Source of the DNA: Flavobacteria bacterium GWA2_35_26
GTDB lineage: Bacteria; Bacteroidota; Bacteroidia; Flavobacteriales; Flavobacteriaceae
Direction of reading: 5' to 3'
DNA: 64,000 nucleotides
Assembly (NCBI GenBank): GCA_001800905.1
Contig: MGWH01000001.1
Coordinates: forward strand, 62,001-126,000
A model generated the notes under the pieces. That model was not told the origin of the DNA. It ran no database searches and saw only the letters and a program-made list of their open reading frames with translations. The position numbers were made by a program, and so were the translations under genes. Of this stretch, positions 34,357-42,631 are shown piece by piece (the first letter of the stretch is position 1; each line of letters opens with the position of its first letter).

Positions 34357-35226
34357 ATGGAAACTGTTTTAGAAAATAAATTACCTACGTCTAAACCAAA
34401 ATGGTTGCGTGTAAAATTACCGATTGGTAAAAAATACACGGAACTACGTGGTTTAGTAGACAAATACAACTTGAACACGATTTGTACCTCTGGAAGTTGT
34501 CCCAACATGGGCGAATGCTGGGGAGAAGGCACCGCTACCTTTATGATTTTGGGTAATGTGTGTACGCGTTCTTGTGGTTTTTGCGGGGTAAAAACAGGTC
34601 GTCCAGAAACAGTGGATTGGGATGAACCCGAAAAAGTAGCCCGCTCCATTAAAATCATGAACATCAAACATGCCGTGATTACAAGTGTCGATCGTGATGA
34701 TTTAAAAGATGGTGGTTCAATCATTTGGATAGAAACTGTAAAAGCCATTCGCAGAATGAATCCGAATACGACTTTAGAAACTTTAATTCCCGATTTTCAA
34801 GGTATCGAAAGAAATATAGATCGTATTGTAGAAGCCAATCCTGAAGTAGTTTCACATAATATTGAAACCGTACGCCGCTTGACACGTGAAGTGCGCATCC
34901 AAGCCAAATACGATCGCAGTATGGAAGTATTGCGTTACCTCAAAGAAAAAGGAATCAACAGAACCAAATCAGGTATCATGCTTGGTTTAGGCGAAGAAGA
35001 GGAAGAAGTAATGCAAACACTACGTGACTTGCGTGCTGCTAATGTAGATGTGGTGACTATTGGTCAATACTTACAACCTAGTAAAAAACACTTACCTGTA
35101 AAAGAATACATCACGCCGGAACAATTCGAGAAATACGAAAAATACGGATTGGAATTAGGTTTCCGACATGTAGAAAGTGGTGCTTTAGTTCGTTCTTCAT
35201 ACAAGGCACAAAAACATATTCTTTAA
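34357..35226 (+). CDS. lipA: Lipoyl synthase
   Basis: Radical SAM enzyme that inserts two sulfurs into protein-bound octanoate. 289 residues from [10 protein letters not shown]. The auxiliary cluster cysteines are in [12 protein letters not shown], the radical SAM motif is CTRSCGFC, and the C-terminal RSSY, which ligates the auxiliary cluster, is present ([11 protein letters not shown]). The longer frame from 34288 contains a promoter box and is rejected. Followed 10 bp later by gap. Confidence 0.96.
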   Translation: METVLENKLPTSKPKWLRVKLPIGKKYTELRGLVDKYNLNTICTSGSCPNMGECWGEGTATFMILGNVCTRSCGFCGVKTGRPETVDWDEPEKVARSIKIMNIKHAVITSVDRDDLKDGGSIIWIETVKAIRRMNPNTTLETLIPDFQGIERNIDRIVEANPEVVSHNIETVRRLTREVRIQAKYDRSMEVLRYLKEKGINRTKSGIMLGLGEEEEEVMQTLRDLRAANVDVVTIGQYLQPSKKHLPVKEYITPEQFEKYEKYGLELGFRHVESGALVRSSYKAQKHIL

Positions 35227-35236
35227 ATATACCATT

Positions 35237-36241
35237 TTGAAAATCCGAATTGCAATAAATGGTTTTGGTAGAATAGGTCGAAACCTATTTCGATTGCTTC
35301 TCAACCACCCTCAAATTGAAGTGGTGGCTATCAATGATATTGCCGACACTATGACGATGGCACATCTGCTGAAATACGACAGTATTCATGGGGTGTTACC
35401 ACAAGAGGTAAAAGCGGATGAAAAAGGAATTACCATCAATGGCAATCACATTCTTTTCTTCCACGAAAAAAGCATTGCTAATTTGGACTGGAAAAGTCTT
35501 GATATTGACTACGTTATTGAATCGACTGGAAAATACAAAACGTTTGACGAACTCAATGCACATATTTTGGCTGGAGCCAAAAAGGTAATTCTATCGGCAC
35601 CCGCTGAAGTTGACAATATCAAAACCGTAGTTTTAGGTGTCAATGAAACTATTTTAGACGGAAGTGAAACCATTATTTCCAATGCAAGTTGCACTACCAA
35701 TAATGCGGCACCAATGATTCAAATCATTGACCAATTATGCGGTATTGAACAAGCGTATATTACAACTATTCACTCGTTTACAACCGACCAAAGTTTACAC
35801 GATCAACCCCATAAAGACTTACGACGTGCACGTGGCGCAAGCCAATCTATAGTTCCCACGACTACTGGTGCTGCCAAAGCGTTGACCAAAATTTTCACTC
35901 ATTTAGAAAATAAAATGGGAGGTTGTGGCATACGCGTTCCCGTTCCTGATGGTTCGTTAACCGACATTACTTTTAATGTCAAACGAGCGGTTACGATTGA
36001 CGAAATCAATGCAGCTTTTAAATCGGCTGCTACAACTAATTTAAAAGGAATACTAGCCTATACCGAAGACCCAATTGTTTCAGTGGATGTTATTGGCAAT
36101 ACGCATTCCTGTATTTTTGATGCGCAACTCACATCAGTAATTGATAAAATGGTAAAAGTGGTAGGTTGGTACGACAACGAAATTGGGTATTCGTCCCGAT
36201 TGATTGATTTGATTTTGTATACCAATCAACTAAAAGGGTAA
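35237..36241 (+). CDS. gap: Type I glyceraldehyde-3-phosphate dehydrogenase
   Basis: Glycolytic enzyme, 334 residues, tetrameric family. INGFGRIGRNLFR is the Rossmann loop, VAINDIAD supplies the Asp favouring NAD, SNASCTTNN holds the catalytic Cys, and VGWYDNEIGYS the C-terminal signature. The start is TTG at 35237, forced by the conserved KIRIAINGFG opening that follows at once. The stop is 1 bp from the stop of the convergent lpxK, leaving no separate terminator. Confidence 0.97.
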   Translation: MKIRIAINGFGRIGRNLFRLLLNHPQIEVVAINDIADTMTMAHLLKYDSIHGVLPQEVKADEKGITINGNHILFFHEKSIANLDWKSLDIDYVIESTGKYKTFDELNAHILAGAKKVILSAPAEVDNIKTVVLGVNETILDGSETIISNASCTTNNAAPMIQIIDQLCGIEQAYITTIHSFTTDQSLHDQPHKDLRRARGASQSIVPTTTGAAKALTKIFTHLENKMGGCGIRVPVPDGSLTDITFNVKRAVTIDEINAAFKSAATTNLKGILAYTEDPIVSVDVIGNTHSCIFDAQLTSVIDKMVKVVGWYDNEIGYSSRLIDLILYTNQLKG

Positions 36242-36242
36242 A

Positions 36243-37253
36243 TTATTGCTTCAAATAGTTCCCTATTGCGACATCAAATTGATCTGAATCAACCAAAAAT
36301 GAAGTCCGAATAGGTAAATAATACAATTGGTCTTTCAAGTCCGAATCTTTCAAACGAACATAATCTTTTTCGGTAGTTACAATTTTCTTCTCTCCCGCTT
36401 GTTGTTGAATATGTAGAATATCATTTTCTGTAAAATGATGGTGATCTGGATAGGTCAAACAAACGGATTGCTCATTTTGTAAGTAATTAAAAAAGGAATC
36501 GGGTTTGGCAATTCCAGCTACCAATACGCATGAAGATTGTTGTATTTCACTTACCAGAATAGATTTTGCATTGGAATGCACTTGGTCATCAAAAGCAATC
36601 GTGCTAAAAAAAACTGGCGCATCGGAATAGGGCTTGATGCTTTGCTTAATACGTGATTGTTCTTCTTTAGAAATTATTGTCGGACATTTAGTTACCACAA
36701 TAACATCCGCTCTTTTCGCGCCACTTCTTGATTCTCTTAAATTTCCTGTAGGCAGTATATAATCCTCCACAAATAAATCATCATAGGCTGTCAACAGAAT
36801 ATTAAATCCCGCTTTCACTTTGCGGTGTTGAAAAGCATCATCTAACAAAATGACTTGTGGTTTTTTTTCTTGTGCCAACAATTGTTCAATCCCATTTTTT
36901 CTATCTGCATCAACTGCTACCTGGATAGAAGGGAATTTCTGAAAAAATTGAAAAGGTTCATCGCCTAAAGTAGCCGCTGTGGCATTGGCATTCGCCAAAA
37001 TAAAACCATCCGATTTTCTTTTGTAACCTCGACTCAATGTGGCTATAGAATAACGTTCAGAAAGTAAGCGAATCAAGTATTCAATCTGTGGTGTTTTTCC
37101 AGTGCCGCCTACGCTTAAATTCCCTACAACAATAACTGGAAGTTCAAATGAATACGACTTTAGGATCCCTTTGTCAAACAAAAAATTACGAATACCCGTT
37201 ATGAAACCATACAGAATAGCAAAAGGGAAAAGTATTTTTCGTAGTAGATTCAT
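36243..37253 (-). CDS. lpxK: Tetraacyldisaccharide 4'-kinase
   Basis: Phosphorylates the lipid A precursor at the 4' position at the inner membrane. 336 residues with a short N-terminal membrane-associated helix. The P-loop is VGNLSVGGTGKTP (~43-55), ATLSRGYKRKSDG and LLDDAFQHRKV are the family's Walker-B-like and substrate blocks, and VVTKCP with IVTTEKDYVRLKD close the protein. Confidence 0.95.
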   Translation of the reverse strand: MNLLRKILFPFAILYGFITGIRNFLFDKGILKSYSFELPVIVVGNLSVGGTGKTPQIEYLIRLLSERYSIATLSRGYKRKSDGFILANANATAATLGDEPFQFFQKFPSIQVAVDADRKNGIEQLLAQEKKPQVILLDDAFQHRKVKAGFNILLTAYDDLFVEDYILPTGNLRESRSGAKRADVIVVTKCPTIISKEEQSRIKQSIKPYSDAPVFFSTIAFDDQVHSNAKSILVSEIQQSSCVLVAGIAKPDSFFNYLQNEQSVCLTYPDHHHFTENDILHIQQQAGEKKIVTTEKDYVRLKDSDLKDQLYYLPIRTSFLVDSDQFDVAIGNYLKQ

Positions 37254-37293
37254 AGAATTTATTTATCAGGATTTTGTTATTTTACAAGCTCCG

Positions 37294-37548
37294 TTAATTC
37301 AATCCTAAACTTCCCCATACATCATTAGGATCTAAAGTTATAGTTTTTGATTTACCGCTTTTTATATCTGCAAATCGTTTTTGAATCATTTTTACAAACT
37401 CAGGATCATAAATACTTTCCGCAACTTTATTAGAATCCGTTTTATAAATCTCAATACCTTTTGAATCATTAACTAAAGCAGTTGTCATTTCTAAAAATGC
37501 TTTACCAACCTTGGTACGCTCGTTAATTTCTATGTTTATTGTAGTCAT
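37294..37548 (-). CDS. Small conserved protein, antitoxin-like (DUF2683-like), function unknown
   Basis: An 84-residue acidic/mixed protein: a short N-terminal strand (TTINIEINERTKVGKAF) then helices, ending YDPEFVKMIQKRFADIKSGKSKTITLDPNDVWGSL. The C-terminal layout (helix, then a peptide carrying DPNDVW) resembles type II antitoxins, but I am not certain of the family. No toxin-sized gene lies downstream (lpxK starts 40 bp away). A TATATTTG box (37570-37577, minus) lies 21 bp upstream of the ATG. Confidence 0.6.
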   Translation of the reverse strand: MTTINIEINERTKVGKAFLEMTTALVNDSKGIEIYKTDSNKVAESIYDPEFVKMIQKRFADIKSGKSKTITLDPNDVWGSLGLN

Positions 37549-37569
37549 TAGTATTGATTTTTTGAATTA

Positions 37570-37577
37570 CAAATATA
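37570..37577 (-). promoter_or_regulatory. -7 box before the small antitoxin-like gene
   Basis: The minus strand reads TATATTTG, 21 bp before the ATG; -33 reads TTA rather than TTG. Confidence 0.5.
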
Positions 37578-37639
37578 CAAAAATAGCCGTACTTTGTAAT
37601 TTCATAAAAAACCAGAAAAACAAACACAATACAGTAAAC

Positions 37640-38368
37640 TTATATTTTTTTAAACTCATCGCTTTTTTGAAACAAAAATTCCAAAAGCGCCAATTGATTG
37701 TAATTTTTCTCTAGTAATTTAGCTTTTGGGTCGGCATCACAAAATTCGAGAAAAAGCCCTACTTCTTCCTCTTTCAAATGCAGGGTTTTACTAAAAAAAT
37801 CAGAAGAAAAATTGTTTCTTACTAGGTCTTTAAATACTACTGGAGGCAAATCTACTTTGACAATTTCTTTCTCCTTGGAAAACAGTTTACCAATCATTTT
37901 GCCAATTTTTATAAAATCTATCCCTGCAGTTTGTCCGTCATAAACCCCAGGATTTTTAAGCGTTTTTTGTAGCTTATCCATAGCTATATCATCCAGTTTA
38001 TACTGCTCAAATTTTTCATCTTTACTCAAGTGAATGGAGGGCGTTTTGACAATCAGAACTTCTTGCAACTCTTCCGGTTTTTTTACTAAAACCACTATGT
38101 TATCTTGCTTTAGCATCATTTCCGCATCAATTACAACACGTTTTAAATCGAATCCCTTAGCAATAAAAATTAGAATTTCCCCAAGTTTACTAGTTAGAAC
38201 AAACTTACCTTCATTATTAGTAAGTGTACTTTTTTTGGAATTAAAATTTACGACATCTACTTTTGCCATTGGGAAATTATCCGATAAAACTGTACCTTTA
38301 ATCGTTTTTTCTGTTTGAGAAAAACCAATTTGAAAAACAAACAACAGAAAAGCTATTTTTAATTTCAT
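37640..38368 (-). CDS. Exported carboxypeptidase-regulatory-like domain protein
   Basis: About 242 residues with a Sec signal peptide (MKLKIAFLLFVFQIGFSQ). The N-terminal ~85 mature residues form the beta-sandwich domain seen at the start of SusC-like receptors (TIKGTVLSDNFPMAKVDVVN, LTNNEGKFVL). The rest is helical with no recognised domain. The start at 38368 was chosen because it begins directly with the signal peptide; the longer frame adds 15 unlikely residues. Confidence 0.82.
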   Translation of the reverse strand: MKLKIAFLLFVFQIGFSQTEKTIKGTVLSDNFPMAKVDVVNFNSKKSTLTNNEGKFVLTSKLGEILIFIAKGFDLKRVVIDAEMMLKQDNIVVLVKKPEELQEVLIVKTPSIHLSKDEKFEQYKLDDIAMDKLQKTLKNPGVYDGQTAGIDFIKIGKMIGKLFSKEKEIVKVDLPPVVFKDLVRNNFSSDFFSKTLHLKEEEVGLFLEFCDADPKAKLLEKNYNQLALLEFLFQKSDEFKKI

Positions 38369-38464
38369 TTTTATCGAATTTGGGTAGTCAAAAATACCAT
38401 TCGACGAAAACAAAACTCACAATAAAAAGATAAGCTATTGTTAAATTACGTTAAGATGAATTAA

Positions 38465-39559
38465 ATGAAAATAAAAGAAATATTCCCTATACTCGAAAAA
38501 ATAGCTCCTTTGGCCTATGCCGAAGACTTTGACAATGTTGGTTTATTAGTGGGCAATCCAGAGAATGATGCAACCGGAATTTTAGTTTGTCACGATGCTT
38601 TAGAAAGCGTAATTAACGAAGCTATCAGCAAAAATTGCAATTTAGTGGTTTGCTTCCACCCGATTCTATTTTCTGGTTTAAAGAAAATCACGGGTGCAAC
38701 TTATGTGGAACGTGCCATTATCAAAGCCATTAAAAATGATATTGCCATTTATGCGGTGCATACGGCTTTAGACAATCATCCTGAAGGCGTAAATAAAATA
38801 TTTTGCGAGGCTTTGGGACTGAAAAATACCAAAATCCTGATCCCAAAAGAAAATTTCATCCGTAAATTGGTAACTTATACTGTTACTGAAAATGCAGAGG
38901 AAGTGCGCACTGCTCTATTCAATGCCGGAGCTGGAAGTATTGGTAATTATGATAATTGTAGCTTCAATTCGAAAGGAATTGGAACCTATAAAGGCAACGA
39001 ACATAGTAATCCCGTAATTGGCGAGCGTCTTGAATTAGTTCAAGCCGATGAAATTAAAATTGAAGTAACGTTTGAAAAGCATTTAGAAAACAAAATACTA
39101 AAGGCTTTATTTCAAACCCATATTTACGAAGAAGTCGCTTATGAAATCTACGACCTAAAAAACCAACATCAAAATATTGGTTTGGGAATGATCGGCGAAT
39201 TAGCAACTCCTATGAACGAAAAAGAATTTTTGGAAATGGTGCAAGAAAAAATGCAAACGGGCGGTATTCGTCATTCGCAATTTCTTAATAAATCCATTCA
39301 AAAAGTAGCTGTTTTAGGCGGAGCTGGAAGTTTTGCTATAAAAAATGCGATTCGAGTTGGAGCCGATGCTTTTTTGACTGCCGATTTGAAATACCATCAG
39401 TTCTATGAAGCAGAAAATCAGTTACTTTTGGCCGATATTGGACATTTTGAAAGCGAACGGTATACAAAAAATTATATTGTTGACTTTCTTAGAAAAAAAA
39501 TCCTTAATTTTGCCATCATTTTTTCAGAAGAAAATACAAATCCAGTTAAGTACTTATAA
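38465..39559 (+). CDS. Nif3-like dinuclear metal centre protein
   Basis: A 364-residue protein of the NIF3/YbgI/YqfO family. Metal ligands appear in VVCFHPILFSGL, AVHTALDNHPEGVN and ADIGHFESE. A ~100-residue CutA/PII-like insertion (about 125-230) accounts for the length over the ~250-residue short form. Suggested roles of the family (GTP cyclohydrolase-type or nucleotide hydrolysis) are unsettled. It is 3 bp before the coiled-coil gene, one operon. Confidence 0.93.
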   Translation: MKIKEIFPILEKIAPLAYAEDFDNVGLLVGNPENDATGILVCHDALESVINEAISKNCNLVVCFHPILFSGLKKITGATYVERAIIKAIKNDIAIYAVHTALDNHPEGVNKIFCEALGLKNTKILIPKENFIRKLVTYTVTENAEEVRTALFNAGAGSIGNYDNCSFNSKGIGTYKGNEHSNPVIGERLELVQADEIKIEVTFEKHLENKILKALFQTHIYEEVAYEIYDLKNQHQNIGLGMIGELATPMNEKEFLEMVQEKMQTGGIRHSQFLNKSIQKVAVLGGAGSFAIKNAIRVGADAFLTADLKYHQFYEAENQLLLADIGHFESERYTKNYIVDFLRKKILNFAIIFSEENTNPVKYL

Positions 39560-39562
39560 AAT

Positions 39563-40342
39563 ATGGCGACTAAAAAAGAATTAAGTGTCGAGGACAAGTT
39601 AAGAGCAATTTACGATTTACAATTAATTGACTCTAGAATTGACGAAATCAGAAACGTAAGAGGAGAACTTCCTTTAGAGGTAGAAGATTTAGAAGATGAA
39701 GTAGCTGGTTTAAGCACTCGTTCAGAAAAATTAAAAAGCGAGCTTGAAGTAATCGAAGAGCAAATCAAAGTAAAGAAAAATGCTATTGATGAGCACAAAG
39801 AAGCGATCAAAAAATACACTAAACAACAAGAGACTGTTCGTAACAACAGAGAATACAACTCTTTGACTAAAGAAGTTGAATTTCAAGAATTAGAAATTCA
39901 ATTGGCTGAAAAGCAAATCAAAGAAATGAAAGCTTCTATCGAACACAAAAAAGAGGTGATTGCTAATTCTAAAGAAAAATTAGAAGCAAAATCAACTCAC
40001 TTGAAACATAAAAAATCTGAATTGGAAGCGATTATGGCTGAGACTCAGAAAGAAGAAGAATTCTTATCTGAAAAATCAGTAGAGTTCCAAGGACAAATCG
40101 AAGAGCGTTTGTTGACTGCTTACAATAGAATCAGAAGTAGTGTTCGCAACGGATTAGCAGTTGTTTCTATTGAAAGAGGCGCATCTGCAGGTTCTTTCTT
40201 TACCATTCCACCACAAACACAAGTGGAAATTGCATCAAGAAAGAAAATCATCACCGATGAACACTCTGGAAGAATTTTAGTTGACAGTACGTTAGCTGAA
40301 GAAGAAAGAGAAAAAATGGAAAAATTATTTTCTAAATTTTAA
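39563..40342 (+). CDS. CdsZ-type coiled-coil protein with a degenerate C-terminal zinc ribbon
   Basis: A 259-residue soluble protein. Residues ~30-175 form a long antiparallel coiled coil, followed by a region aligning with the C4 zinc ribbon of this family. The usual cysteines are absent: the segment reads RGASAGSFFTIPPQTQVEI and ITDEHSGRILVDS, where relatives have C-x2-C and C-x2-C, and the whole protein has no cysteine. The fold may survive without zinc. In operon with the Nif3-like gene, as in many Bacteroidota; function unknown. Confidence 0.85.
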   Translation: MATKKELSVEDKLRAIYDLQLIDSRIDEIRNVRGELPLEVEDLEDEVAGLSTRSEKLKSELEVIEEQIKVKKNAIDEHKEAIKKYTKQQETVRNNREYNSLTKEVEFQELEIQLAEKQIKEMKASIEHKKEVIANSKEKLEAKSTHLKHKKSELEAIMAETQKEEEFLSEKSVEFQGQIEERLLTAYNRIRSSVRNGLAVVSIERGASAGSFFTIPPQTQVEIASRKKIITDEHSGRILVDSTLAEEEREKMEKLFSKF

Positions 40343-40350
40343 ATACTTTA

Positions 40351-40377
40351 AGTCCCGATGCAAATCGGGACTTTTTT
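40351..40377 (+). terminator. Terminator after the coiled-coil gene
   Basis: GTCCCGAT / ATCGGGAC with a short GCAA-containing loop and six T's. It ends 3 bases before the next gene's ATG. Confidence 0.9.
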
Positions 40378-40379
40378 AT

Positions 40380-41222
40380 ATGAAACGATTCCTCTTTTTA
40401 ATTACTACCAAATCTTACGGAGCTTATATCAACCTACTGTGTTTGTTTGCTCCGAAAAAAGCAACATTGCTTGCTTTCTCTCTTTTTAGCCATCCTCGAA
40501 AAGGAAAACTAAATACTACCCAACTGCCTCCATTTTTGGCAGAAGCCAAAAAAGAAACTTTTGACAATGACAGTTTGCAAATCCAAACCTATCGTTGGGA
40601 TGGAGATGAAAAAATCATTTTTCTATTACACGGATGGGAGAGCAATACGGCTCGATGGAAAAAATTAATTCCACACCTACTTGAAACCGGCCATACCATT
40701 ATTGCCATTGACGCACCCGCTCATGGATTGTCAGAAGGCAACGAATTTAACGTCATACGCTACGCTGCTAGTATAGATTGTGTAGCTAAAAAATACAGTC
40801 CGAATTACATCATTGGCCATTCTATTGGAGGAAAAGCAAGTTTGTATTACCAAGCCACTTACAACAATCCAACCATTGAGAAAATGGTACTGCTGGGCGC
40901 TCCATCTGATTATGCCATTATCTTTAAGAATTACGTTCGCTTATTACGATTGAGCAGCCGAATGGAAAACCTAATTCACCAACACTATTGGAACCGATTC
41001 CAAATAAAAGTGGCTGAGTTTTCCGCACAACACTATGCGCATTCCATTTCAGCAAAAGGACTTTTGTTTCATGATCTAGACGACACAGTAGTCTTGCATG
41101 ACGAAAGCCAAAAAATAAACCGCATTTGGAAAACATCTGTTTTAGAAACCACTAAAGGATTAGGACATAGTTTACAAAACAAAGAAGTATACAAAAAGAT
41201 TAAAGACTTTCTAATTCAATAA
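40380..41222 (+). CDS. Alpha/beta hydrolase
   Basis: A 280-residue protein of the alpha/beta-hydrolase fold. IIFLLHGWESNTARWKKL is the oxyanion-hole strand, IIGHSIGGKAS the nucleophile elbow (Ser), HDLDDTVVLHDES supplies the Asp and GLGHS the His. A hydrophobic N-terminal stretch (~20-35) might attach it to the membrane. Substrate unknown. The ATG lies right behind an intrinsic terminator, so where its transcript begins is unclear. Confidence 0.88.
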   Translation: MKRFLFLITTKSYGAYINLLCLFAPKKATLLAFSLFSHPRKGKLNTTQLPPFLAEAKKETFDNDSLQIQTYRWDGDEKIIFLLHGWESNTARWKKLIPHLLETGHTIIAIDAPAHGLSEGNEFNVIRYAASIDCVAKKYSPNYIIGHSIGGKASLYYQATYNNPTIEKMVLLGAPSDYAIIFKNYVRLLRLSSRMENLIHQHYWNRFQIKVAEFSAQHYAHSISAKGLLFHDLDDTVVLHDESQKINRIWKTSVLETTKGLGHSLQNKEVYKKIKDFLIQ

Positions 41223-41239
41223 AAACAATACTTGTTTAA

Positions 41240-41268
41240 CTATTTTTTGCTTTCAAATAAAAAATAGT
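41240..41268 (+). terminator. Weak AT-rich hairpin after the alpha/beta hydrolase
   Basis: CTATTTTTT / AAAAAATAG arms around a ~10-nt loop, without a clean T-tract. Possible weak terminator in the 133-bp gap before the sigma factor gene. Confidence 0.35.
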
Positions 41269-41355
41269 AGATCTCATACAACCATTTGATATAAATACTC
41301 GTCTATAACTACAGAGCCTATTTATAAACTGCAATTATAATTTACAAAATTATAA

Positions 41356-41925
41356 ATGAAAGTAATTTCCATACATCAAGAAGAAAAAGAACTCATTGAT
41401 TTAGCCATTGACAACAATCGGCAAGCTCAAAGACAGATCTATGATCGATATTCTCCAAAGATGCTAGGAGTTTGCAGAAATTATATCAGTGACATCCATC
41501 ATGCAGAAGACATTTTGTTAACTGGCTTCATGAAAGTATTTACCCATTTGAAAAAATTTGAACACAAAGGCAGTTTTGAAGGTTGGATAAGACGGATTAT
41601 GATTTATGAATGCATTGACTTTATTAGAGCAAAAAAAAGTCAAATCATTCATCAAAACTATGAAGACTCGCATCTGAATGAGAACGAATCAGTCTATGAA
41701 ATGGAAGAATTTTCAATTGATGACATTCAATACTTAATTGACAATTTACCGGATGGTTATAAAATGGTCTTTAATTTATATGCTATTGAAGGTTACAAAC
41801 ATCAAGAAATAGCAACAATGCTCAAAATAAGTGAGGGCACCTCAAAATCGCAATTGTCACATGCTCGAAAATTATTACAGAATCAAATCGTTGAATTAAA
41901 AAAGAAACTCAATGGAACCAAATAA
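41356..41925 (+). CDS. RNA polymerase sigma-70 family (ECF-type) factor
   Basis: A 189-residue sigma factor: region 2 at ~25-95 (RQIYDRYSPKMLGVCRNYI, AEDILLTGFMKVF, FEGWIRRIMIYECIDFIR) and region 4 at ~130-180 (YKMVFNLYAIEGYKHQEIATML, TSKSQLSHARKLLQ). Its end overlaps the next gene by 14 bp. With the one-TM protein and the barrel protein that follow, it makes a compact three-gene unit of the kind that controls envelope functions in Bacteroidota. Confidence 0.94.
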   Translation: MKVISIHQEEKELIDLAIDNNRQAQRQIYDRYSPKMLGVCRNYISDIHHAEDILLTGFMKVFTHLKKFEHKGSFEGWIRRIMIYECIDFIRAKKSQIIHQNYEDSHLNENESVYEMEEFSIDDIQYLIDNLPDGYKMVFNLYAIEGYKHQEIATMLKISEGTSKSQLSHARKLLQNQIVELKKKLNGTK

Positions 41926-42595
41926 AATTGATACTCAAATCAAAGACAAATTGAATAACAGGACTATTACGCCTTCGGCACCTTCTTGGGATCGATTAGA
42001 GGCGATGCTAAATAGTACCGAGAAAAATAAACCAATCAAAAAATACAATTGGATAGCAGTTGCCGCTGCAATAGTAGTGTTTTTGGGTTTAGGAATTTTC
42101 TACACTACAACACCAACATCTAACCCTCAAAATGACAATTCAAGTTCTATTGTAGCTGTTAATGAATCAAAAAATATTTCCGCAGCACCAAGCCCAACAA
42201 TTGCTGGCGAAAAACAATCACCCATTTTGGCTCATACCAATTCAAAAAAAATCAATGCAAAAACTAACATTACAGAGGAAAATCCTATCCAGGAATTGGA
42301 ACCTATTCAAAAAATAGTGGCTCAAGAAATAACAACAAATCCAAAGGCTAGTCCGCCAACAAATTACAAATACATAAGTCCAGAAGACCTTTTAAATGAA
42401 ATACAAACAGGGGAAAAAGCTATCACTAATAACATAAAAACTGTTTCAAAAAACAAAATAAAAATCAATGCTGCATCACTGCTTACCGGTATTGAAAAAG
42501 AATTAGATAGTGTGTATCGCGAAACAACACTTGACAAATTAAATAAAAACTTTAATAAAATAAAAACAGTTATTGCCAACAGAAATTTCGAATAA
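41912..42595 (+). CDS. Single-pass membrane protein, candidate anti-sigma-like partner
   Basis: A 227-residue protein: cytoplasmic residues 1-42 with the motif SAPSWDRLEAMLN, one TM segment (WIAVAAAIVVFLGLGIFY, ~47-64), then a low-complexity Asn/Ser/Thr/Pro-rich periplasmic region and a conserved-looking end (ISPEDLLNEI, then NAASLLTGIEKELDSVYR). The WDxLE motif before a TM is common in Bacteroidota genes behind ECF sigma factors; no canonical ZAS zinc motif is present. Overlap with the sigma gene supports a functional pair; anti-sigma activity is inference. Confidence 0.75.
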   Translation: MEPNKIDTQIKDKLNNRTITPSAPSWDRLEAMLNSTEKNKPIKKYNWIAVAAAIVVFLGLGIFYTTTPTSNPQNDNSSSIVAVNESKNISAAPSPTIAGEKQSPILAHTNSKKINAKTNITEENPIQELEPIQKIVAQEITTNPKASPPTNYKYISPEDLLNEIQTGEKAITNNIKTVSKNKIKINAASLLTGIEKELDSVYRETTLDKLNKNFNKIKTVIANRNFE

Positions 42596-42631
42596 ATCAA
42601 TTTAAAATATTAATCAATAAATCAAAATATC

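Noticed and set aside
34329..34748. 139-codon minus-strand frame
   Set aside because: Antisense of lipA, whose radical SAM motifs are intact.
34883..34888. CACGTG as a parS candidate
   Set aside because: It lies inside lipA and the flanks do not match the TGTTTC/GAAACA arms; no parS was found near parAB.
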